Shown: positions 7,355-12,991 of the stretch, one piece after another | How positions within the stretch are numbered: the first letter of the stretch is position 1 | How the letters are laid out: every line of letters begins with the position of its first letter | Source: Hydrogenothermaceae bacterium | Lineage (GTDB): Bacteria > Aquificota > Aquificia > Aquificales > Hydrogenothermaceae | Reading direction: 5' to 3' | NCBI GenBank assembly: GCA_015490675.1 | Contig: WFXI01000186.1 | Location: forward strand, 1-12,991 | Length of the DNA: 12,991 bases | Notes under the pieces: model-generated | Databases searched by the model: none | What the model saw: only the letters and a program-made list of their open reading frames with translations | What the model was told of the DNA's origin: nothing | Translations under genes and position numbers: made by a program

Positions 7355-7382
7355 TTCAAATATAAATATTAAAATATTTGAA
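7355..7382. repeat. 9-base inverted repeat, possible operator
   Basis: TTCAAATAT (7355-7363) is exactly reverse-complementary to ATATTTGAA (7374-7382) across a 10-base spacer, so the half-sites are 19 bases apart, about two helical turns. It lies in the 175-base divergent region between the YdcH-like and barrel genes. It sits just upstream of a GATAAT (7387-7392), the best -10 candidate for the barrel gene, which has no recognisable -35. A regulator site is plausible, but arms this AT-rich can arise by chance. Confidence 0.4.
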
Positions 7383-7441
7383 TGCAGATAATACATATAA
7401 CAATTTAATATTATTAAAAATTCTTGCAGGAGGGCTTAATT

Positions 7442-8248
7442 GTGAAAAAGCTTATTGCTTCTGTAATAGGTGCCACATCTATATTTGGACTATCAATTGC
7501 AAGTGAAGAAGGATATATATCCCATGAACAAAGACACGCTTTTCAAAAAAGAGCAGAAATATCTGTAGACTACTGGGTAGTTATTCCTAATGGATGGTTT
7601 TCTTTCAATGGGAAAAAGTATGATTTAAAAAGGGACTTTAGATTAAAGAATGCTAAAGATTTTGGTGGGAAAATAATATATGATGGAATAGAACAAGGTT
7701 GGATGAATATTATATTTACATATACTCCAATAGAGTTTGAAGGAGAAGGAGAAGCAACTTCTCCATTTTCTATAAAAACCTTTAACGTAGCTACTGGTGA
7801 AAAATATGAAGTTAAATATGATTTTGATAACTATGATTTAGGACTTTTATGGGATATAGGACATTTAAAAGAAAAAACAGAAGATAGACTAGATATAAGA
7901 GCAGGATTTAGTGGAAGATTTGTAGATGGTACATTAGAACTAAAAGCTGAAAATGGAACAGAATATAAAGAGGACTATCAAAAATTAATACCAATGTTAG
8001 ATATAGAAGCAGAAGTAGAAGTTTTACCAGTTCATCAAAATTTAACAGCAGAAATAATATTAGAGTATCAAGGATATATATATAATGGGGAATACATGCA
8101 CGACTTTATCGATTCTTTAAGAATAAATTACATCAGAGGATTTATAGAAGGTGGTTATAGAATTATTAAATATAAGCTCAAAAAAGATGACATTAAGACA
8201 AAAACTTCAGGGGAAGGATTTTTCTTAAGTTTAGGAGTAATGTTTTAA
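7442..8248 (+). CDS. Putative outer-membrane beta-barrel protein
   Basis: The 268-residue product starts with a signal peptide (VKKLIASVIG then a small-residue hydrophobic run, cleavage after SIA at about 20). The rest is rich in alternating hydrophobic/polar, aromatic strand segments (for example WMNIIFTYTPIEF, DLGLLWDIG, RINYIRGFIEGGYRIIKYKL). It ends in GFFLSLGVMF with a terminal Phe, as outer-membrane barrel proteins do for BAM recognition. I do not identify a precise family; its size and strand pattern recall small unnamed barrel families such as TIGR04219, and substrate or role is unknown. The start is GTG at 7442: AGGAGGG lies 7 bases upstream, and the signal peptide begins exactly there. 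A TTG at 7424 would put the ribosome site inside the gene and spoil the signal peptide. It is monocistronic, closed by a terminator at 8252-8276. Confidence 0.8.
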   Translation: MKKLIASVIGATSIFGLSIASEEGYISHEQRHAFQKRAEISVDYWVVIPNGWFSFNGKKYDLKRDFRLKNAKDFGGKIIYDGIEQGWMNIIFTYTPIEFEGEGEATSPFSIKTFNVATGEKYEVKYDFDNYDLGLLWDIGHLKEKTEDRLDIRAGFSGRFVDGTLELKAENGTEYKEDYQKLIPMLDIEAEVEVLPVHQNLTAEIILEYQGYIYNGEYMHDFIDSLRINYIRGFIEGGYRIIKYKLKKDDIKTKTSGEGFFLSLGVMF

Positions 8249-8251
8249 GGA

Positions 8252-8276
8252 AAAGCCCCTTTTGGGGCTAATTTTT
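8252..8276. terminator. Bidirectional terminator between the barrel and KamA genes
   Basis: The hairpin AGCCCC (8254-8259), TTTT loop, GGGGCT (8264-8269) is followed by AATTTTT on the plus strand. On the minus strand it is followed by TTTCCTT after the stem. It separates two convergent genes only 26 bases apart and overlaps the last bases of the KamA gene. Confidence 0.85.
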
Positions 8277-9591
8277 AATTTTGGACTTTTTCAAGTCCTA
8301 AGATTTCTTCTAACTCTTTTTCAAAGAAAAACTCATCCCCTTCTAAAGGTTTAAGTTCGTCTAACCACATTGCATTTTCATCATATTTTGCAAAAAATGG
8401 TTTTCCTACCCAATCAGGATTTCTTCCCTGTAAGAAATCTAAAACTATTACCTTTTCTCCATTTATTTCAGAAACGCCAAGAATTCTAACTTTTCCTGGT
8501 GTTGCAGACATAGAAGGACCTTTTACTGTTCTTGCAAGACCACTTACTTGTTTATATGCATCTCTAAATATTTCCCATGCCCTAACCAATGGAACTCCAA
8601 AGTAGTGCTGTGCTCCTGTATCTCTGGCCATAAACATATAATAAGGAACCATTCTCATTTGAACTTGCTCTTTCCACATTGTAGCCCACACATTTGCACT
8701 ATCGTTTATGTGTCTTAAAATTGGAGATTGGGTTCTTATTACTGCTCCTGTTTCTAATACTTTTTCTGTTGCTTCCTTAACTGCATCTGTTCTAAGTTCT
8801 TTATAATGGTTAAAATGAGCCATGAATGCTAGGTGATAGCCTCTATCCACTATTTCTTTAAATAGATCAAGCATTTCTTGTGCATCTGGGTCTGTTAAAA
8901 ATTTATACGGCCAAAATCCTAGGACTTTTGTTCCAATTCTAATTGTTTTTAAATGTGGAATATTAGCATCTAAAATTGGTCTAATATATGAAGCAAAAAC
9001 TTTTGCATTCATTATCATAGGGTCTCCGCCAGTAAATAAAATGTCTGTGATAGTTTCATTTCTTTTTATATATTCTATGAGTATATCCACTTCTTTCATT
9101 GCAAATTTTAATTCTTCAATTCCAACAAACTGAGGCCATCTAAAACAAAAAGAACAGTATGCATGGCAGGTTTGTCCTTGTTTAGGGAAAAATAGAATTG
9201 TTTCTTTATATTTGTGTTGTGCTCCCTCAAGTCTAACTCCATCTATTTCTGGAACATTATATTTCTGTCCTGCAGGATGGGGGTTTAATTTCATTCTAAT
9301 TTCATTTGCTACCTGTTTTATTTTTTCTTCAGGAGCACCTTCTTTTATTAGTTTTGCAATAGTTTCATAATCCTCGTCTAAAAGCATACCTCTTTGTGGA
9401 AATGTAAGTCTAAATATTGGGTCTTCTAATGGATTGTCCCAGTCAATTAGCTCATCTATAACATAGTTATTAACTTTAAAAGGAAAAACCTTTGAAACCA
9501 CATCTATATCAAACATCTGTTCTTCTGTTAAGGCTTTTTGAACCTGTGGTATTTCTTTATATGTTTTGGCTGTATAGCTTTTATATTTCAT
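8275..9591 (-). CDS. KamA-family radical SAM / PLP aminomutase
   Basis: This 438-residue protein shows the layout of lysine 2,3-aminomutase relatives, which use S-adenosylmethionine, a 4Fe-4S cluster and PLP to move an amino group from C2 to C3 of an amino acid. The cluster motif is C142, C146 and C149 in TCHAYCSFCFRW. R151 aligns with the carboxylate-binding arginine of KamA. TGGDP (187-191) is the SAM-contact motif, and K367 in SATPGKVRI is the likely PLP lysine. The two aspartates that hold the lysine side-chain amine in true KamA (D293 and D330 in the clostridial enzyme, from memory) appear absent: the aligned positions read R323 (in MARDTG) and S360. Hence the substrate is probably not lysine. 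The protein is too long and too different in its tail to be EpmB. The ATG at 9591 has GGAGG 7 bases upstream. No partner metabolic gene is adjacent. Confidence 0.85.
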   Translation of the reverse strand: MKYKSYTAKTYKEIPQVQKALTEEQMFDIDVVSKVFPFKVNNYVIDELIDWDNPLEDPIFRLTFPQRGMLLDEDYETIAKLIKEGAPEEKIKQVANEIRMKLNPHPAGQKYNVPEIDGVRLEGAQHKYKETILFFPKQGQTCHAYCSFCFRWPQFVGIEELKFAMKEVDILIEYIKRNETITDILFTGGDPMIMNAKVFASYIRPILDANIPHLKTIRIGTKVLGFWPYKFLTDPDAQEMLDLFKEIVDRGYHLAFMAHFNHYKELRTDAVKEATEKVLETGAVIRTQSPILRHINDSANVWATMWKEQVQMRMVPYYMFMARDTGAQHYFGVPLVRAWEIFRDAYKQVSGLARTVKGPSMSATPGKVRILGVSEINGEKVIVLDFLQGRNPDWVGKPFFAKYDENAMWLDELKPLEGDEFFFEKELEEILGLEKVQN

Positions 9592-9614
9592 AGAATTTCC
9601 TCCATTTTAGTCTC

Positions 9615-9642
9615 TTAATATCATATTTTAACACATTAACAA
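9615..9642 (-). promoter_or_regulatory. Candidate promoter of the KamA-family gene
   Basis: On the minus strand TTGTTA (9642-9637) and TATTAA (9620-9615) are 16 bases apart. Each matches consensus at four or five of six positions. It would give a leader of about 20 bases before the ATG at 9591. Confidence 0.4.
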
Positions 9643-9674
9643 TATATGCCTGTTTTGCTCACCTTAAATTGTTT

Positions 9675-9680
9675 TATAAT
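9675..9680 (+). promoter_or_regulatory. Promoter -10 element of the pcrA/uvrD gene
   Basis: A perfect TATAAT lies 31 bases before the chosen ATG at 9712; the -35 region (TTTTGC, 16 bases upstream) is weak. Because this -10 falls downstream of an in-frame ATG at 9646, it supports the later start for the helicase. Confidence 0.55.
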
Positions 9681-9711
9681 GTATTTCAAAACTTATATCA
9701 AAAAGGTAAAA

Positions 9712-11814
9712 ATGGAAGACATTCTTGCTGGGTTAAATGAAGAACAAAAAGAAGCAGTTTTACATTTTTCTTCTCCTCTTTTAGTTTTAGCAGGGGCAGG
9801 TTCAGGGAAAACAAGGGTTATTACACATAAAATAATGTTTTTGATTAAAGAACTTGGAATACCTTTAGATAGAATTTTGGCTATTACTTTTACAAATAAA
9901 GCTGCTAATGAAATGAAAGAAAGGGTAAAAAACTATCTAAATCTTAGTGAAGAACCTCAATGGGTAGCAACATTTCATAGTTTTTCTGCTAAGGTTTTAC
10001 GAATAGAAGCAAAACATATAGGCTTTAATAGAAATTTTGTTATATATGATGAAGAGGATAGTAAGAAACTTTTAAAAGAGATTGTTGAGAAACTAAATCT
10101 AGATAAAGACTTATACAAACCAGATAGACTAAAAAATATTATTTCTCAAATAAAACAAAATCTAGACGAAGAGGTTTTAGATTTTTATGCTATGCAAATG
10201 CCTCATATAAAGCAAATTTACAATCAGTATCAAGAAAGATTAATATTTGCAAATGCAATGGATTTTGATGATGTATTGCTAAATACTGTTAAGCTGTTTA
10301 ATGAAAATCCAGAAGTTAAACAAAAGTGGCAGGATAAATTTGATTACATTCTTGTAGATGAGTATCAGGATACAAATAAAGTTCAACATGAGATTTTAAA
10401 ACATATAGTAGGAAATAGAGACTGTATTACAGTTGTAGGAGACCCTCAACAATGTATTTATACCTGGAGAGGTGCAAATCCTGAAAATATTTTGGATTTT
10501 GAGAAAGATTTTCCAAATACAAAGATTATAAAATTAGAAAGAAATTATCGTTCTACACAAAAAATACTAAATGTAGCAAACAAAGTAATTTCTGCATCAA
10601 AAGGAAGATGGAAAGAGAAAGTTTTAACATTATGGACGGATAAAGAAGAAGGAGAGGACATAAAGTTAATTGCTTTAGAAAATGATAAACAGGAAGCAGG
10701 TTTAATTGCATCTCAAATAAAAAAGTTTGTAAATGAAGGATACGAGTATAAAGATATAGCAATACTAATCAGAATGTCTTTTTTATCAAGGAATATAGAA
10801 GAAGCTCTAGTGAAAGCTTCTATCCCTTATCAAATAATTGGTGGGGTGAAATTCTACGAAAGAGCTGAAATAAAAGACATACTTGCCTATTTAAGGTTTG
10901 CTTTAAATCCTAAAGATATACAGGCATTTAAAAGAATTATTAATCTTCCATCAAGGGGAATAGGAAATAAAACATTAAATAAGATACAAACTTTTTATGT
11001 TGAAGATTGGAAACAGGCTTTGGAAGATGCCCTTCCATCTTTATCTAAAAAGTTACAGGAAAGTATAAATCAATTTTTAGAGATTATTGAGTATATACAA
11101 AACAATGCAGATAAAAGTCCTGCAGAAACTGCAAAATATGTTTATGACTCTATTGATTATGAAAACTACCTAAAAAGTAAGTATCCAAAAGACTGGGAAG
11201 ACAGAGTAGAAAATGTAAAGGAACTTTTTAATGCTCTTGAAGAACTTGAAAAAAGAGGAAAAACATTAAGGGAATTTCTAGAAGAAACTTCATTACAACA
11301 GGCTCAAGATAGCATAGAGGAGTTAAACTCTGTGAAAGTTATGACAGTTCACGCATCAAAAGGACTAGAATACAATGTAGTTTTTGTTGCAGGGCTTGAG
11401 GATGGAATTTTCCCTAGTGGAAGAGCATTTGAAGATGTAGAGCAAATGGAAGAAGAAAGAAGACTATTTTATGTTGCACTTACAAGGGCAAAAGAGCATC
11501 TTATATTAACATTTGCAAAAAACAGAAGTAGTTTTGGATACAACTATAATCAAACAAAACCTTCTAGATTTTTAAAAGATATAAAGGAATATTTAAAAAC
11601 ATTAAAGCCTGCTATTAAAAGTGTTTCTGGAAAGTCTAAAAATCATTCAAATGTTTCATCTAGCTCATCCCTTGATTTTAAGGTAGGACAGATAGTAAAA
11701 CATGATGTTTTTGGAAAAGGTGTAATAAAAAGTCTATCACCACCAAAAGCTAAAGTAATTTTTGAAAAAGCAGGAGAAAAAGAAATTTTAACTAAATTTT
11801 TAAAGGTGGTTTAA
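9712..11814 (+). CDS. UvrD/PcrA-type superfamily 1 DNA helicase
   Basis: This 700-residue 3'-5' DNA helicase would act in nucleotide excision and mismatch repair, replication-fork clearance and removal of RecA filaments. All SF1A motifs are visible: AGAGSGKT (27-34, Walker A), AITFTNKAANEM (57-68), TFHSFSAK (87-94), VDEYQDTN (215-222, Walker B), GDPQQCIYTWRGA (243-255), LERNYRST (275-282), TVHASKGLEY (545-554) and RRLFYVALTRAK (583-594). The last 45 residues (VGQIVKHDVFGKGVI onward) match the Tudor-like PcrA/UvrD C-terminal domain that contacts RNA polymerase or UvrB. PcrA and UvrD names are used for the same type across phyla, so I leave the symbol open. An in-frame ATG at 9646 would add 22 unconserved residues. 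I choose 9712 because AAGG lies 5 bases upstream, MEDILAGLNEEQ is the usual family N-terminus, and a TATAAT lies between the two ATGs. Confidence 0.93.
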   Translation: MEDILAGLNEEQKEAVLHFSSPLLVLAGAGSGKTRVITHKIMFLIKELGIPLDRILAITFTNKAANEMKERVKNYLNLSEEPQWVATFHSFSAKVLRIEAKHIGFNRNFVIYDEEDSKKLLKEIVEKLNLDKDLYKPDRLKNIISQIKQNLDEEVLDFYAMQMPHIKQIYNQYQERLIFANAMDFDDVLLNTVKLFNENPEVKQKWQDKFDYILVDEYQDTNKVQHEILKHIVGNRDCITVVGDPQQCIYTWRGANPENILDFEKDFPNTKIIKLERNYRSTQKILNVANKVISASKGRWKEKVLTLWTDKEEGEDIKLIALENDKQEAGLIASQIKKFVNEGYEYKDIAILIRMSFLSRNIEEALVKASIPYQIIGGVKFYERAEIKDILAYLRFALNPKDIQAFKRIINLPSRGIGNKTLNKIQTFYVEDWKQALEDALPSLSKKLQESINQFLEIIEYIQNNADKSPAETAKYVYDSIDYENYLKSKYPKDWEDRVENVKELFNALEELEKRGKTLREFLEETSLQQAQDSIEELNSVKVMTVHASKGLEYNVVFVAGLEDGIFPSGRAFEDVEQMEEERRLFYVALTRAKEHLILTFAKNRSSFGYNYNQTKPSRFLKDIKEYLKTLKPAIKSVSGKSKNHSNVSSSSSLDFKVGQIVKHDVFGKGVIKSLSPPKAKVIFEKAGEKEILTKFLKVV

Positions 11815-11817
11815 ACT

Positions 11818-12991
11818 TTGAAAATTAATGTAGATACCCAAACTAAAAAAGATATAGGAATTATTCTCATATTTTCTTTTTTTGCATTTATTTTCGGAAA
11901 CTGGATTTTATCTATAACTTCTCCTGATGAGGGGAAAAATTTAGATGCAGCTCTTAATATGTTAGAAAAGAAAAATTTTGTTGTTCCTTTTTATAATTGT
12001 GAATATCGGTTTGAAAAACCTCCTCTTTTTTACTGGTTTACAGATTTTTTCTTTGTTTTATTTGGAGTGAATGAATTTTCTGCAAGGATTGTTTCTGGAC
12101 TTTCAGCAACAGGGCTTGCAATTTTAACATATCTTTTTGGGCTAAAAATTTTTGATAGGCAAAAAGCATTAATTTCTGCCATTGTTTTTACACTTTTTAT
12201 CCACAATTGGATGGAAGCTAGAGCTGCTGTTCCAGAAATGCTTTTAACATTTTTTATGACTTTAGGACTATATTTATTTTTTGTAAAAAGATTTACATTA
12301 GGATGGATAGCCTTAGGATTTGCATTTTTAGCAAAAGGACCTGTTGGAGTGGCTTTACCTTCAGCTATATACTTTTTATGGAATGTTTTAAATAAAAACT
12401 ATAAAGAAGCTCTTAAAATTTTCAATTTTAAAGGTATTGTTTTATTTCTTGTAATTAGTCTTCCTTGGTATTTGCTTTTAATAAGAGAATTTGGGTATGA
12501 ATATTTTTATAAGTTTTTCCTTTATGAAAATATATATAGATTTACAGGAAGTAAAAAAATACATTCTTATCCATTCTGGTATTACCTACCTGTTTTAATT
12601 GGAGCCACAGTGTTGTTTTTACCAGTTTATATAAAAGTTATAAAAAACTATACAAAAAAACTGAATTTTCTTCTATTTTGGTTTTTGTTTGTTATCCTAT
12701 TTTATAGTGTTGCAAAAAATAAACTCCATCACTACATCCTTTTTTCATATCCAGCATTTGCTTTAATAATTGGATATTATGTATCAAAAAGATATATAAA
12801 AATTGCTACTGCCATTGCAAGTATTTTACTTGTTTTACTATTTATTGGGGCTTATATTTATGAGCAAAAAAGATTTGTTCCAAAGGCAGTTGAAATTTTA
12901 AAGAAAAATGATGATAAACCAGTTTATTTTTATAGGAAAGAACTTTCTGCAGTTGTTTTCTATACAAGAAAATGTATAAAAAAAGTAGATA
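11818..12991 (+). CDS. ArnT/PMT-family membrane glycosyltransferase, C-terminus missing (window edge)
   Basis: The frame is open from a TTG at 11818 to the right edge (391 codons and one base). The product is a polytopic membrane protein with many hydrophobic helices. It carries the family signatures SPDEGK (35-40, the catalytic-loop Asp/Glu of GT-C enzymes) and RFEKPPLFYW (64-73). Relatives move sugars from polyprenyl-phosphate carriers onto lipid A (ArnT) or proteins (PMT) on the outer face of the inner membrane; the acceptor here is unknown. The start is supported by AGGTGG in the last codons of the helicase gene, 8 bases before the TTG, with only three bases between that gene's stop and this start. 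Translation is therefore probably coupled to the helicase, although the functions are unrelated. An AATG nearby (11827) is out of frame. Confidence 0.85.
   Translation, partial: MKINVDTQTKKDIGIILIFSFFAFIFGNWILSITSPDEGKNLDAALNMLEKKNFVVPFYNCEYRFEKPPLFYWFTDFFFVLFGVNEFSARIVSGLSATGLAILTYLFGLKIFDRQKALISAIVFTLFIHNWMEARAAVPEMLLTFFMTLGLYLFFVKRFTLGWIALGFAFLAKGPVGVALPSAIYFLWNVLNKNYKEALKIFNFKGIVLFLVISLPWYLLLIREFGYEYFYKFFLYENIYRFTGSKKIHSYPFWYYLPVLIGATVLFLPVYIKVIKNYTKKLNFLLFWFLFVILFYSVAKNKLHHYILFSYPAFALIIGYYVSKRYIKIATAIASILLVLLFIGAYIYEQKRFVPKAVEILKKNDDKPVYFYRKELSAVVFYTRKCIKKVD

Noticed and set aside
9646..9711. Upstream ATG extending the helicase by 22 residues
   Set aside because: A TATAAT element lies downstream of this ATG, there is no ribosome site before it, and the extension is not part of the usual UvrD/PcrA N-terminus.
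10553..10762. Minus-strand frame inside the helicase gene
   Set aside because: It is a Leu-rich shadow; the helicase frame is continuous and conserved through it.
1..12991. CRISPR array, tRNA, rRNA, insertion sequence or phage genes
   Set aside because: I saw no regularly spaced repeats, cloverleaf-like sequence, transposase motif or terminal inverted repeats; intergenic gaps are all under 180 bases.

Overview
This is an AT-rich, gene-dense bacterial chromosome segment. It looks like a thermophilic, chemolithotrophic Aquificota member, perhaps Hydrogenothermaceae (Sulfurihydrogenibium or Persephonella type). That assignment is an inference from three things: low GC, Lys/Glu/Ile-rich proteins, and a gene set combining a secreted multihaem cytochrome, a succinate dehydrogenase/fumarate reductase flavoprotein and an E. 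coli-length GyrB. No rRNA or other taxonomic marker is present to settle it. I see no insertion sequence, prophage, tRNA or CRISPR array.

Left block, minus strand, positions 5163 down to 1: gyrB, a small antitoxin-like gene, a VapC-like PIN-domain toxin gene, a branched-chain aminotransferase gene (ilvE) and a secreted multihaem cytochrome c that runs off the left edge. Gaps are 36 bases or fewer, two junctions overlap or share signals, and no terminator interrupts the run, so it reads as one operon. The unusual point is a toxin-antitoxin pair embedded between two housekeeping genes.

Centre: a 121-base divergent region separates gyrB from a plus-strand sdhA/frdA gene. Its two outward promoters appear to overlap at a palindromic -35 element. 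The flavoprotein gene stands alone and ends at a strong hairpin terminator. That terminator is shared with a convergent 77-residue YdcH/DUF465-type gene. A second divergent region (7267-7441), containing a 9-base inverted repeat, leads into a secreted protein that looks like an outer-membrane beta-barrel.

Right block: the barrel gene converges on a minus-strand KamA-family radical SAM aminomutase gene, with a bidirectional terminator between them. The aminomutase gene is divergent from a pcrA/uvrD helicase gene. The helicase stop codon is followed after three bases by a TTG-started ArnT/PMT-type membrane glycosyltransferase gene that runs off the right edge.

Most genes are recognisable housekeeping or metabolic types. 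The less ordinary items are the cytochrome (eight haem sites in the visible part), the toxin-antitoxin pair inside the gyrB operon, the KamA homologue whose lysine-recognition residues look changed, and the orphan barrel protein. I found no convincing evidence of a wholly new multi-gene system.
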